In this document: positions 17,165 to 26,144 of the stretch, in pieces
Layout of the letters: the number at the start of each line of letters is the position of its first letter
Numbering within the stretch: position 1 is the stretch's first letter
NCBI GenBank assembly: GCA_013361525.1
Contig: JABFXY010000215.1
Span: 1 to 55,982 of the forward strand
Direction of reading: 5' to 3'
Origin: Polyangiaceae bacterium
GTDB lineage: Bacteria > Myxococcota_A > Polyangia > Polyangiales > Polyangiaceae
Length of the DNA stretch: 55,982 nt
Position numbers and translations under genes: made by a program
Notes under the pieces: generated by a model
What the model saw: only the letters and a program-made list of their open reading frames with translations
The model's database searches: none
What the model was told of the DNA's origin: nothing

Positions 17165-18613
17165 ATGATCACCCCCAGCGCGGCATTCGCCGAGACCGAG
17201 CTTCAGATCGCCGGGCTCACGCGCACACATCCGTCGGGTGAGTCTCCGTCGGGCCGGCGGCATTTCGAACATGGTGCGACGCCGGCGCCGGGGACGCTGA
17301 TCGCATCGCGTTACACCGTCGAATCGGTGCTCGGCGAGGGTGGCTTCGGTGTCGTGCTTTCGTGTCGAGACGAGCTCGCCGAGGGCCGACCGCGTGTGGC
17401 GCTGAAGGTGCTTCACGCGTCGAGCGACGACGTCGTGTTGCGCCTCAAACGTCGCGAGCTCGAGGTTCTGCGTCGCGTTCACGCGCGATCGCTCGAGCCC
17501 AACGTCGTCCGACCGTTGCACGACGACCTCCTCGATTACGACGGTCGCGCGGTCCTCGCGCTCGAGCTCGTCGACGGCCCGTCACTCGCGGAGCTGCTCG
17601 TCAAAGAGCGCGTGCTCGATCAAGCGGAGGTGCGCGCGATTGCGACGGGTATCGCAAGCGGCCTCGCCGCGATCCATCGCGCAGGCGGCGTGCATCGCGA
17701 TCTCAAGCCGCCCAACATTTTGCTTCGCGACGGGCAACACGCGGTGATTCTGGATCTCGGCATTGCGCAGGCGATGTGGTCGACCGGCAGCTTGACGACG
17801 ACGGGGCAGGCGTTGATGACGCCGCTCTATGCTTCGCCCGAGCAGCTCCGCGGGGGCGAGGTCGGCTCGGCGAGCGACATCTATTCGTTCGGCTTGCTCT
17901 GCTTCGAGATGCTCACCGGGACGGTGCCGCTCTCGGGGCACGACATCGCGGAGCTCGCGATTGCGCGCAACACCGTGCTCTCCCCACCCGATCCGCGGCC
18001 CCTTCGGCAATCGGTCTCCGACAAGCTTCGAATGGTGACGATGCGTTGCCTCGCGCGCGACCCGGCAGAGCGGCCTACCGCGCAGCAGATCGCCGAGGTC
18101 CTTTCGGACACGCGCCCCGTCGCATTGCCGGAACCTGCGAGGGCACGCTCCTCGTGGGCGAGAAGAGGAGGCGCGCTCGCGCTGCTCGTCGCCGGCGGAG
18201 CGACGTTGTGGATGTTCGGTCGATCGCCGTCGCTCGATGTATCGGGCCGCGCCGCCGCGCTCGCGTCCTCGCCGCCGCCATCAGCCATCCTCGACATGCC
18301 ATTGAAGGAGGCGACGCCGGGTACCGGCGAAACGAAGCCGAGTACCACGATCGAGCAAGATCCATCGACGCCACACTCCGTAGTGGGCAGTGGTGCGCGA
18401 TCGGTGAATCGCGAGGCTTCGCCATCCGCGACGGCGGCGTCCGACAAGATGGTGGGGCCCGCGCCGGCAACGGTCGTGTCGGTCTCCGACGTTTCGACGA
18501 CGACTGCGAGCGCCGAAGCTCCCGCGTGTGAGGCGGGGCAAACACCGAGCAACGGCCATTGTTGCCCGGTGGGCAAGACGTACAAGAACGGCGTTTGTCG
18601 CCGGCCGCTATGA
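17165..18613 (+). CDS. Transmembrane Ser/Thr protein kinase with Cys-rich C-terminal tail
   Basis: 482 residues. Hanks-type kinase domain at about 50-312: glycine loop GEGGFGVV, catalytic lysine K81 (VALKVL), HRDLKPPN (177-184), DLG (197-199) in place of DFG, and SPEQL. The one TM segment is at about 335-351 (GGALALLVAGGATLWMFG). The outer part is Ser/Thr/Pro-rich and ends in PACEAGQTPSNGHCCPVGKTY with five Cys, like the short Cys-rich motifs on other myxobacterial kinases. The ATG at 17165 is preceded by GAGGAA; the in-frame extension to 16937 is promoter DNA. The stop overlaps the start of the next gene (ATGA), so kinase and TPR/PEGA-like protein are coupled and probably act together at the membrane. 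Confidence 0.92.
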   Translation: MITPSAAFAETELQIAGLTRTHPSGESPSGRRHFEHGATPAPGTLIASRYTVESVLGEGGFGVVLSCRDELAEGRPRVALKVLHASSDDVVLRLKRRELEVLRRVHARSLEPNVVRPLHDDLLDYDGRAVLALELVDGPSLAELLVKERVLDQAEVRAIATGIASGLAAIHRAGGVHRDLKPPNILLRDGQHAVILDLGIAQAMWSTGSLTTTGQALMTPLYASPEQLRGGEVGSASDIYSFGLLCFEMLTGTVPLSGHDIAELAIARNTVLSPPDPRPLRQSVSDKLRMVTMRCLARDPAERPTAQQIAEVLSDTRPVALPEPARARSSWARRGGALALLVAGGATLWMFGRSPSLDVSGRAAALASSPPPSAILDMPLKEATPGTGETKPSTTIEQDPSTPHSVVGSGARSVNREASPSATAASDKMVGPAPATVVSVSDVSTTTASAEAPACEAGQTPSNGHCCPVGKTYKNGVCRRPL

Positions 18614-19320
18614 AGCTTCGTCTCCGCTTTCATACGCTCCTCACGAGCGCCGCGCTCACGTTTGCCCTTGTGGCGTCCACGGAGATCGTACGCGCCGACG
18701 AGCCTGTCTCCGAAGTAGAGGTGAAAGAGGCCGTCGTCGTCGCCGAGCAAGCGAGGGCCGACGCGCAACACGCTTACGACGAAGGCGATCTCGAGAAGGC
18801 GCAGACGCTCCTCGAGCACGCCGACGCGCTCGCGCACGTCGCTGACGACTACTTCCGTCTCGCCGTTATCTGCGAAGCGCGCGGCTACTACCAAGAGGCG
18901 TCGACCTATTTCAAAGCCTACCTGCAAGAGACGAAGTCGAAGGGCGATCGCGCGCGGACTTCGATCATCGCGATCGCCCGGATGGAGGAAGAGGGCGGCA
19001 CGATCGTCGTGCGCGCCGATCCAGGGCTCGAAGACCTCGTGCTCGACGGGCGGCCGCAGCGGCTCGCCGCGCCCGCGAAGCTCCTCGTCGCCCCCGGCGA
19101 GCACGTCGTCACCGCGATGGGCCATGTGGACACGAAAGCCGTCGTCGACGTTCAGGCGGGCGAGACGGTCGAGGTGTTGCTCGCGCGCGAGCCGACGACG
19201 CCCGCCGCCGGTGGTTGTGCGTCGTGCACGGTCACAAACGACATCACGCCGACGGAACCCGTCGGCGTGACGTTGATTGGCCTCGTCGTGCTCGCCGTCA
19301 GGCGAGGACGTCGGCGCTGA
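18610..19320 (+). CDS. Exported TPR/PEGA-like protein with MYXO-CTERM-like tail
   Basis: 236 residues. A signal peptide (about 1-31) is followed by two TPR-like units (ADAQHAYDEGDLEKAQTLLEHADALA; FRLAVICEARGYYQEASTYFKAYLQ). A PEGA-like beta domain comes next (GTIVVRADPGLEDLVLDGRPQR...LLVAPGEHVVTAMG), where the pattern of a decorated thiol-free beta hairpin matches carbohydrate- or surface-associated PEGA modules. The C-terminus GGCASCTV...VGVTLIGLVVLAVRRGRRR has the Cys pair, short TM and Arg cluster of the MYXO-CTERM type, so it may be processed at the surface. ATGA overlap with the kinase gene; possible kinase partner. Confidence 0.85.
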   Translation: MKLRLRFHTLLTSAALTFALVASTEIVRADEPVSEVEVKEAVVVAEQARADAQHAYDEGDLEKAQTLLEHADALAHVADDYFRLAVICEARGYYQEASTYFKAYLQETKSKGDRARTSIIAIARMEEEGGTIVVRADPGLEDLVLDGRPQRLAAPAKLLVAPGEHVVTAMGHVDTKAVVDVQAGETVEVLLAREPTTPAAGGCASCTVTNDITPTEPVGVTLIGLVVLAVRRGRRR

Positions 19321-19329
19321 CGATCGCGA

Positions 19330-20991
19330 TCAGCCTCCGCAGCCCGGCTCTGGTGCGCCCGGCGCCGCCGGAGCCTGCATGCCGGTCAGCTTCGTGTCGC
19401 AACCCGCGAGCTTGTTGTACTTGCAGAAGTTCGTCTTGATGGTCTCGGGGTCGATGCCCGAGAACTGGAACTTGTTGTTGACCATCCAGGTCGGGCTCGC
19501 GCCGAAGCCGATCTCGTTCGTGGTGGCGAACGACTTCTCCAGGAGCTTCTTTCCTTCGTCGCTGTTCGCGCACTTCTCGATGACGGACTTCTCGATGCCG
19601 GTGGAGGGGCCGACGCACGACTCCCAGTCGTTGCCCTTCCAGTTCTTGTTACGGCACCAGATGTAATCGAGGAACTTGAAGTCCTTCTTGTAGTGCTCGA
19701 TCGCGCAAAGGTGGCGGATGTCCTCGTCGACCTCGGTCTGACCGTGCATCGAGTTGAAGCCGCTCTTTTCGTCGCCGTTGCCGATGTAGTGGATGGCGAA
19801 GTCGATCTTCTCGCCGTTCTTCTTGAAGTTATCGAGGACCTCGAGCATCGCGTCCGTGGCTTTCACGCCGAACGGGCATTGCGACATGATGAAGAGGTCG
19901 AGCCGCTTCGGCATCTCGGTGCGCGCCGCGAGCTTGCACTCCATCGTGTCTTTGCACTCGTCGCGCGAGCAGCCGCCGTCGTCGTGGCAAGTCGGGATCC
20001 ACGCGTCGCCCATCTCGAAGACCTTGTGGTCACCCGCCTTGCGGAGCGCGGGTTCGACCATCGAGAGCGTCTCGGGATCCTTGTCGAGTGTCGCATCGAA
20101 AATGAGGGCCGGGAGCTTCGCGGGGCCGATCTCGCCGTAGAGCTTCTTACCCGCGGGCTCGGCGTAATCGAGGACCGTGACGACCGGGTTCGCGATCCGC
20201 GCCTTCACGACGCGCTCGACGCCCTTCGCATCGCACTCTTCACAGCGCGTGTCGGAGAGGATCGTGACGTTGACCTTCGGCGACTCGGGGATCTCGTTGC
20301 ACACCGCGGGCTTGCTGCCGGTGTACTCGGCGCAGATGGCGCGCATCATGTCGGCGGGGCGACGGCTGCCGTCGTACTCCTTGCCGGCGATGCGGATCGT
20401 CGGGCTGCCTTGCACGCCGAGCTTGTCGGCGCGGTCGAACGACGCGACGAGCAGCTCCTCACCCTCTTTGCCGTTCACGCACGCGTCGATTTTGTCGGTG
20501 GCGATGCCTGCCTCTTGGGCGCACGCCTGCCAGTTCGTGTCCACGGACTTGTAGTCCTTGTTCTGGCACAGGACCATGTCGAACCAGTTCGGCGCGTACT
20601 TCATCGCGCAGACTTGGACGATGTCGCCCTTCACCTCGGCGGGGCCGTGCATGCTCTTCGGCGCGCCCTTCGGGTCCTTGGTGCCGATGAACTCGAGCTT
20701 GAAGTCGATGTCCGCGCCGAACTTCGCGACGATGTCTTTGAAGGCCGCTTCGGCTTGGACGCCGTACGGGCATTGCGACATCACGAAGAGCTCGACCTTC
20801 ACGGCGCCTTCGTTGACGCTCGTGGCGGATAGGGGGCCCGTCGCGTCGGCGGTCGGCGCGCTCGCCGAGGGGGCGGCGCTCTCCGCGGTGGCAGATGCGC
20901 CCGACGAAGAGCTCTTTCCAATCGCCCACATGAGAAACATGCCGCCGGCGAACGAGAGCACGTACCAGAACCAAGACGAGCGGTTTTGCAT
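19330..20991 (-). CDS. Membrane-anchored protein with three thioredoxin-fold domains
   Basis: 553 residues. One N-terminal TM (about 7-25, WFWYVLSFAGGMFLMWAIG), an Ala/Ser linker, then three thioredoxin-like modules. Modules 1 (about 65-230) and 3 (about 362-540) are a duplication: each has LFVMSQCPYGV or LFIMSQCPFGV, SMHG, a later Cys (VCAMKY, LCAIEHY), LCQNK/WCRNK, and a cis-Pro GSPT/ASPT. The first motif keeps only one redox Cys (CPYG, CPFG), a GILT/DsbA-type variant. The middle module has a full CEEC (250-253). It is probably a periplasmic thiol-disulfide protein; paired Cys outside the motifs may be structural. The ATG at 20991 is clear; the in-frame extension runs through the palindromic repeat. 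Confidence 0.85.
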   Translation of the reverse strand: MQNRSSWFWYVLSFAGGMFLMWAIGKSSSSGASATAESAAPSASAPTADATGPLSATSVNEGAVKVELFVMSQCPYGVQAEAAFKDIVAKFGADIDFKLEFIGTKDPKGAPKSMHGPAEVKGDIVQVCAMKYAPNWFDMVLCQNKDYKSVDTNWQACAQEAGIATDKIDACVNGKEGEELLVASFDRADKLGVQGSPTIRIAGKEYDGSRRPADMMRAICAEYTGSKPAVCNEIPESPKVNVTILSDTRCEECDAKGVERVVKARIANPVVTVLDYAEPAGKKLYGEIGPAKLPALIFDATLDKDPETLSMVEPALRKAGDHKVFEMGDAWIPTCHDDGGCSRDECKDTMECKLAARTEMPKRLDLFIMSQCPFGVKATDAMLEVLDNFKKNGEKIDFAIHYIGNGDEKSGFNSMHGQTEVDEDIRHLCAIEHYKKDFKFLDYIWCRNKNWKGNDWESCVGPSTGIEKSVIEKCANSDEGKKLLEKSFATTNEIGFGASPTWMVNNKFQFSGIDPETIKTNFCKYNKLAGCDTKLTGMQAPAAPGAPEPGCGG

Positions 20992-21050
20992 GGACCTTCG
21001 GCGTCGTTCTACTCCGATTCGCCGAGGGCGCACGTGTTTGTTGATTGGGT

Positions 21051-21133
21051 TTCCGCGCGCACACGACGGCTCGGGTCCCGCCTGGGTGGGGTGCTCGCTG
21101 CGCTCGCACTGGGCACCCAAGCCTGTGCGCGCC
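21051..21133 (+). repeat. Palindromic intergenic repeat, copy D
   Basis: Same element as at 10946 and 11035, with a few changes (for example CTCGGGT for CTTGGGT and CCTGGGT for CCCGGGT). It lies in the 210-bp gap between the kinase gene stop (21202) and the thioredoxin-fold gene start (20991). The inner GTGCTCGCTGCGCTCGCAC hairpin and right arm are unchanged from the tandem copies. Confidence 0.88.
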
Positions 21134-21201
21134 CATTTCCGACCTGGACGCTCGAGGCGACGCCGGCCGATGGCCGGCTCCAGGAACGTCCATACGGTCG
21201 C

Positions 21202-23244
21202 CTACTCGGGCTTCGGGTCGAGCTCGGTCCTCGCCTTCGGCTCGCGCAGTTCTTCGATGAGGCCGCCATCGCCGTAGGTGAGCCAGCGGTGGGCGCGCAT
21301 CGCGCGATCTTTCTTGTCGAAGAGGAGGCCGACGCAGTCGGCGGTCCACATGCGCAGGGCGCCCGCGTCGTGGACGGCGGCGTCGCAGCTGTCGAAGTAA
21401 TAGGTGCCGTTCTGGCCCATCCATCGAATGGTCTCGGCGAGCTTGGTTTTGTCGACCAAGTTACCGAACGCATTCGTTTTCACGGCGGCGAGGTCGGCGA
21501 GGCCGGAACCGTTCGCCGCGTTCACGAGGCGTTCGACGGTGAGGACTTTGCCGCTGGTGGTGAGCAAAAAGCCTTCGTTGGTGTTCTGCGAGGTCATACC
21601 GACCGCCCGGGTGCAGCACGGCGCGATGCGCTCGGGGCTCTTGCTCTGAGACGGCTCGACGGATCGTTTGCGGCACGTGCCGTCACCACCGCGCACCGCA
21701 ATGCCGGCGTCGTCCGGCGTGAGCGTCCACGACGCGCGCGTCGCGAGCAACGGTATCGCCTCGCACGCGCGCTCCCATTGAGCTTCCGTGCAGAGCGCCA
21801 TCTTCCGGCGCTCACACGCGTGCAGCGCCTCCATGAAGCGGGCGCCTTCGTCGCCTTCTTCGCGCGCAATGTCGAATCCAGGAACGAACACCGACGATAG
21901 TGGCGCGAAGCCCTTCGCGATCGGCGTTCGTGTGAGTGTTCCCAGCGTCTGTACCGCAGGCGTCGAGCTCGAAGGAGCGGCGCTCGAAGTCGGTGCAGCG
22001 GCTGACGGCGGCGGCTCCGCGGAAACGATCGCAGCTGCCGGTTCCGACGTCGGCGGCGTCGGCGAGGCCGTCTCGGGTGAACGCGACGCGAGGAAGTAGA
22101 GGGACACGCCGGCGAGGGCAGCCCCCGCAACGAGCGCGAGCCAGCGACCGCCATGCGTCTGCGTGTCGCGCGGTGAGATGGTCGAAAGCGGCGTCTCGGG
22201 CGGTTTGTCGGGCCTGGTTATTTCCTCCGTCGGTGCGAGCGCGATTTCGGAGCTCTCCGGCGTCGGCGCAGAGCGCGCGTCGGTCGTGTCGGTGAGCCGT
22301 AGAAACTCGCCGGTCGGCAACGCCGCATCCGACGCTGAATCACCACGAGCCTGCACGAGCGTCGGCAGCTCGGCCGGTGCCGTGCCGCGCGCAGCCGAGG
22401 CGAAGGCCTCCGCGAGCTCGCCGGCCGTGGTGAACCGACGTCTCGGATTGGCATGCAGCGCACGACCGAAGAACGCGTCCAGCGCCGGGGCGAGGGAAGG
22501 GACGACCTTCGTCGGCATGCTGATCGTCCCTTGGGTTATCGCGACGACGGTCGCCGCGAGTGTCTCGCCGGTGAACGGCGGCTTGCCAATCAACATCTCG
22601 TACGCGACGACAGCAAGCGCCCACACGTCGGCGCTCTTGTCCGACGGTCCGGCGCGCATGAGCTGCTCCGGGCTCATGTAATGAGGTGTCCCGATCAGCA
22701 CGCCGCTGTTCGTGCTGGCGGACGTCGGCTCGGTCATCTTCTCGCTCTTCGCGATCCCGAAATCGAGGATCTTCGTGACCGCTCGTCCGTCGGCCGTCTT
22801 CGCGAGGTAGATGTTCGGCGGCTTGATGTCGCGATGAATGATGCCCGCTGCGTGCGCGTGATCGAGCCCGTCGGCGACCTCGGTCACGACGCGCACCGCT
22901 TCGTCGACCTCGAGTCGTCGCTCGCTGTGGAGACGCTCGGCGAGGCTCGCGCCGCGCAAGAGCTCCATCACGATGTAAGGAACGCCGGCCTCGGTGATCC
23001 CGTGATCGTGAACCCGTACCGTGTGCGCGTTGTCGAGCTTCGCCGCGAGCTGCGCCTCGCGACGAAAACGCGCGAGGACGAGCGCCGCGTCTCCCTGCAA
23101 GAGCTCCGCGGCGATGAACTTCACCGCCACTTCGATGTCGAGCGTCTCGTGGTGCGCGAGCCAGACGCTCCCCATTCCGCCGCGGCCGAGCAGCTTGCGA
23201 AGGCGAACCTTGCCGCCGATGAGCTGGCCCGCCTCGATGCTCAC
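21202..23244 (-). CDS. Transmembrane Ser/Thr protein kinase with FGE-like C-terminal domain
   Basis: 680 residues. Kinase domain about 10-285 with complete motifs: GRGGMGSV, K42 (AVKFI), HRDIKPPN (137-144), DFG (161-163), GTPHYMSPEQL, DVWAL. A Ser/Thr/Pro linker leads to one TM at about 368-386. Outside lies a Thr/Pro/Ala stretch and, at about 450-548, a fragment resembling FGE/SUMF1 sulfatase-modifying folds (MALCTEAQWERAC, VRGG, CCTRAVG). That is followed by ~125 residues without recognised homology. The GTG start overlaps the AI-2E permease stop (GTGA), so it is the third gene of a HIT, permease, kinase operon. The kinase probably signals from an outside cue sensed by the C-terminal part. 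Confidence 0.93.
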   Translation of the reverse strand: MSIEAGQLIGGKVRLRKLLGRGGMGSVWLAHHETLDIEVAVKFIAAELLQGDAALVLARFRREAQLAAKLDNAHTVRVHDHGITEAGVPYIVMELLRGASLAERLHSERRLEVDEAVRVVTEVADGLDHAHAAGIIHRDIKPPNIYLAKTADGRAVTKILDFGIAKSEKMTEPTSASTNSGVLIGTPHYMSPEQLMRAGPSDKSADVWALAVVAYEMLIGKPPFTGETLAATVVAITQGTISMPTKVVPSLAPALDAFFGRALHANPRRRFTTAGELAEAFASAARGTAPAELPTLVQARGDSASDAALPTGEFLRLTDTTDARSAPTPESSEIALAPTEEITRPDKPPETPLSTISPRDTQTHGGRWLALVAGAALAGVSLYFLASRSPETASPTPPTSEPAAAIVSAEPPPSAAAPTSSAAPSSSTPAVQTLGTLTRTPIAKGFAPLSSVFVPGFDIAREEGDEGARFMEALHACERRKMALCTEAQWERACEAIPLLATRASWTLTPDDAGIAVRGGDGTCRKRSVEPSQSKSPERIAPCCTRAVGMTSQNTNEGFLLTTSGKVLTVERLVNAANGSGLADLAAVKTNAFGNLVDKTKLAETIRWMGQNGTYYFDSCDAAVHDAGALRMWTADCVGLLFDKKDRAMRAHRWLTYGDGGLIEELREPKARTELDPKPE

Positions 23245-24593
23245 GACCGGTTTACGCCGGGTGGGATCTGATCTGGTGGTGGTCGACCGCTCGGGGGCGC
23301 CATCAGCTCGGGATGACCCGTCGCGGTGGGATCACGCAGACCCATCGTCGTCTCGCGGAAGTGCAGGAAGATCGTTTGCGCGATCGACATGCACGGCACC
23401 GCGAAGAGGGCGCCCTTGATTTGGAAGAAGTGCTCGCCGACGAGGAGCGAAAACACCACGAGCACGGGGTGAATCTTCGCAGCGTCGCCGATGATCTTCG
23501 GGTTCAGGAAGTTCGCTTCGATTTGGTGAATGCCGAGGATCCACGCGAGCACTGCGAGCGCGGTGCCGGGTGATTGCGTCAGACCAATCGCGACCGCCGG
23601 GATTGCCGAGAGGATCGATCCGAAGATCGGAATGAGCGAGCCGACCGCCGCGAGCAGCGACATCAGTGGCCAGTACTTGAGATCGAAGAGCCAGAATCCG
23701 ATCGCCGACAACACGCCATTGACGAGGCAGATGAACAGCTGCCCGCGCACGACGCCCGAAAGGCCGCGGTCGAGTCGTCGCAGCAATCGATCCATCGCGG
23801 GCTGCGACTCCGGGCTCAAGAGCTCGCGGAAGAACCCGAGGATCTTCTCGTGCGTCAGCATGATGTAGGCGCCGAGCATCAGGGTCATGAACAAGGTGAA
23901 GATGCCGCGCGCGACCGCGGAGATGATCTGCTGGCCGAACTTCAAGACCTCGACGGTGTTCTCCGACAGGTACTTCGACCCTCGGTCGAGCATCTTGCGA
24001 AAGAGCGTCTGGCTGTCGTCCTTGTCGCGCTCTTGTTCTGTCTTCTCGACACGCCACGTGTCGTCGCCGACGCGTCGAAACTCGACCTGGTCGCTGAGCT
24101 GCACCTCGAAGGCGCCGTCGGGCCGCTGCTTGATGACGAGCGGCGCCTCTTGCACGGGCGTCTTTTGCGCCGGCGTGTCGCTCGCGGCCTCTTCCTCCGT
24201 CCCGTCGCCGCCCTTCCATGCGCGGATTTTCTCCTCGAGCGCGGGGATCCAGCGGTGCTCGGCCTCTTGGATGTAATGGGGAAATTCTTTTCGGAGGGCG
24301 CGTCCTTCTTGGATCAGGCTCGGGACGATGATGGCGATGAACCCGGCGATCGCACCCAGCACACCCGTGTAAACGATCAAGATCGCCGCGAACCGCGGGA
24401 CCTTGTGCCGCTCGATTCGCAGGACGAGCGGCAGCAGGATGTACGCGACGACGAGCGCGAGGACGAACGGCAGGAGGACGTCGTTCGCGACGAGGAGCAC
24501 CGCGACCGCGGTGATCGCGCTGATCGTCAAGAACAGGCGGCGCTGGCGCTTCTTGTCGTGGGAGCCTTGCGGAAACGTTCGAACTTCACTCAT
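23241..24593 (-). CDS. AI-2E family transporter (TqsA/YdiK-like)
   Basis: 450 residues of a polytopic membrane protein of the AI-2E transporter superfamily, known for efflux of small signals or Na+/Li+-coupled export in various members. Hydrophobic segments begin at LFLTISAITAVAVLLVANDVLLPF and end with the conserved IGDAAKIHPVLVVFSLLVGEHFFQIKGALFAVP block, the family's signature region. An unusual charged insert lies at about 120-190 (WKGGDGTEEEAASDTPAQKTPVQ), probably facing outside or the cytosol between TM2 and TM3. The ATG at 24593 overlaps the HIT stop by eight bases, and its own stop overlaps the kinase start, so translation is chained. Confidence 0.92.
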   Translation of the reverse strand: MSEVRTFPQGSHDKKRQRRLFLTISAITAVAVLLVANDVLLPFVLALVVAYILLPLVLRIERHKVPRFAAILIVYTGVLGAIAGFIAIIVPSLIQEGRALRKEFPHYIQEAEHRWIPALEEKIRAWKGGDGTEEEAASDTPAQKTPVQEAPLVIKQRPDGAFEVQLSDQVEFRRVGDDTWRVEKTEQERDKDDSQTLFRKMLDRGSKYLSENTVEVLKFGQQIISAVARGIFTLFMTLMLGAYIMLTHEKILGFFRELLSPESQPAMDRLLRRLDRGLSGVVRGQLFICLVNGVLSAIGFWLFDLKYWPLMSLLAAVGSLIPIFGSILSAIPAVAIGLTQSPGTALAVLAWILGIHQIEANFLNPKIIGDAAKIHPVLVVFSLLVGEHFFQIKGALFAVPCMSIAQTIFLHFRETTMGLRDPTATGHPELMAPPSGRPPPDQIPPGVNRS

Positions 24594-25101
24594 CGGGCGA
24601 GTCGAGCGAAAGGTCACCGAAGAAAGAGGCGAGGTGCTTGCGCGTGTCGTCGAGCGCCTGCGGGACCACGCGGGTATCCGCGATCACCGGCATGAAGTTC
24701 GTGTCGCCCGACCACCGCGGAACGCAATGCACGTGCAGGTGCTCTTCGATGCCGGCGCCTGCGGCCGTCCCGAGGTTGAGCCCGACGTTCACCGCCTCAC
24801 ACCGAACTGCGCGCTTCAATCGAACGACGGTCTCGCGGACGAGGCGGAACAGACGATCGTGATCGTCGCTGCTCAAGTCCTCGAGCTGGCTCACGTGCGC
24901 GTTCGGAATGACCAGCAAGTGCCCCGAAGCGAAAGGATATCGGTTCAACATGACGAGGGCGCGCTCGGTGCGGTGTACGACCAGCCGTCGCTCCAGCTCG
25001 TCGTCGGGTGCGACCTCGTCCACGCAGAAGACACACGAACCCTTCTGCTTTTTCCCGAGGACGTACTCCATCCGCCAGGGCGCCCAGAGCGGGTGGCTCA
25101 T
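24586..25101 (-). CDS. HIT family hydrolase
   Basis: 171 residues. The HIT signature is HLHVHCVPRW (residues 121-130), giving the His-x-His-x-His nucleotide-binding and catalytic site, with NVGLNLGTAAGAGIEEH ahead of it. The N-terminal LWAPWRMEYVLGKKQKGSCVFC, with two Cys, is typical of the Ap4A phosphorylase-like/Fhit-type branch. Expected activity is hydrolysis or phosphorolysis of dinucleoside polyphosphates or other nucleotide conjugates in the cytosol. The ATG at 25101 fits the conserved N-terminus. It is the first gene of the operon with the AI-2E permease and a transmembrane kinase, and is divergent from a lipoprotein gene with a 143-bp shared region. Confidence 0.93.
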   Translation of the reverse strand: MSHPLWAPWRMEYVLGKKQKGSCVFCVDEVAPDDELERRLVVHRTERALVMLNRYPFASGHLLVIPNAHVSQLEDLSSDDHDRLFRLVRETVVRLKRAVRCEAVNVGLNLGTAAGAGIEEHLHVHCVPRWSGDTNFMPVIADTRVVPQALDDTRKHLASFFGDLSLDSPDE

Positions 25102-25244
25102 CGGTCGCCGAAGGTAGCACGACGTGTGGCCGCGGAGAGAGGGCCGATGATCCGCTCGGCAAGCCGTGCGAATTGGTTTAGAAGCAAGGTTCATTGGGTG
25201 GGGGGCGACCCCGCGCCTTTGTGGCTAATGGCTGGAGGTCTCTC

Positions 25245-26078
25245 ATGCGATCGTTGTCAGGCTCGCTGCTGCTCTTGGCGTTCACGCTCTCTTTGCCGCT
25301 GACCGGCTGCGACAAGCTCGGAATCGGCGCCAAGAAGGACGACGACAAGAAGGAAGACAAGGCGAAGAAGGACAAGGACGAAGACGAGGACGAGGACGAG
25401 GAGAAGGCCGAAGCGACGGCAACCGCCACGGCCACGGCGACCGCATCGGCGACGGTGGCGACGGCAGAACCGACCGCGACGGCCTCTGCGACGGCGAGCG
25501 AAACCGCGGTCGCGAGCGCTGCCTCCGCGAGCGCGTCCGGCACGCCGGGTCAGCTCCCCGGTCACTCGCCGACGCCGACCGCCGAAGAGTGGACGGCCGT
25601 GAAAGAGGTGACGGTCCTCAACGCGACGAAGCTCGGCTGCGAGGCGAAGGCGCTTCGTGAATGGGTGCGCGTCAGCTGCAAGAACAAGAACGACACCGGC
25701 GGCTCGCCGACGTTCGCGACCATCGACAAGGGCGGCGACAAGGGCGACACCTTCACGTTCTCGGACGGCGGCGTCGTCTCGATCGTCTACCCGTTCCAGG
25801 ACGGTCGCGAGCTCGAGGCGACGTTCAACTGGTCGGACAAGGCCGTGAAGTACAAGTCCGCTTGGGCGACCGGCGCGCCGAAGCCGCCGTCGTACGGTGA
25901 GTTCGACGCGCCCACGGCCGCGTCGCCCCCGATCGCGAAGGTCGAGCCCAAGAAGCCGGAAGAAGTGAAGAAGCCGGAAGAAGTGAAGAAGCCGGAGATC
26001 AAGAAGCCCGGTGAGCGCCCGGTGATCTTGCGCCCCGGCGAGAAGATCAAGCCGGTGACGCGCCCGACCGCGAAGTAA
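25245..26078 (+). CDS. Lipoprotein with charged and Ala/Thr low-complexity linker
   Basis: 277 residues of unknown function. Signal MRSLSGSLLLLAFTLSLPLTGC with LTGC lipobox. Then a Lys/Asp/Glu stretch (KKDDDKKEDKAKKDKDEDED), an Ala/Thr/Ser stretch to about residue 105, a folded domain of about 110 residues (EWTAVKEVTVLNATKLGCEAKAL...REWVRVSCKNK), and a Pro/Lys tail with three KKPEEV-like repeats. The two cysteines in the folded part may form a disulfide. The ATG at 25245 has TGGAGG at perfect spacing. Surface or periplasmic location is inferred from the lipobox. Confidence 0.85.
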   Translation: MRSLSGSLLLLAFTLSLPLTGCDKLGIGAKKDDDKKEDKAKKDKDEDEDEDEEKAEATATATATATASATVATAEPTATASATASETAVASAASASASGTPGQLPGHSPTPTAEEWTAVKEVTVLNATKLGCEAKALREWVRVSCKNKNDTGGSPTFATIDKGGDKGDTFTFSDGGVVSIVYPFQDGRELEATFNWSDKAVKYKSAWATGAPKPPSYGEFDAPTAASPPIAKVEPKKPEEVKKPEEVKKPEIKKPGERPVILRPGEKIKPVTRPTAK

Positions 26079-26144
26079 CGGCGCGTCGCGGCACGCAGCT
26101 TGCGACGGCGGTCGCATGCCGCGCCATCCGACGGAGACGAGCTC

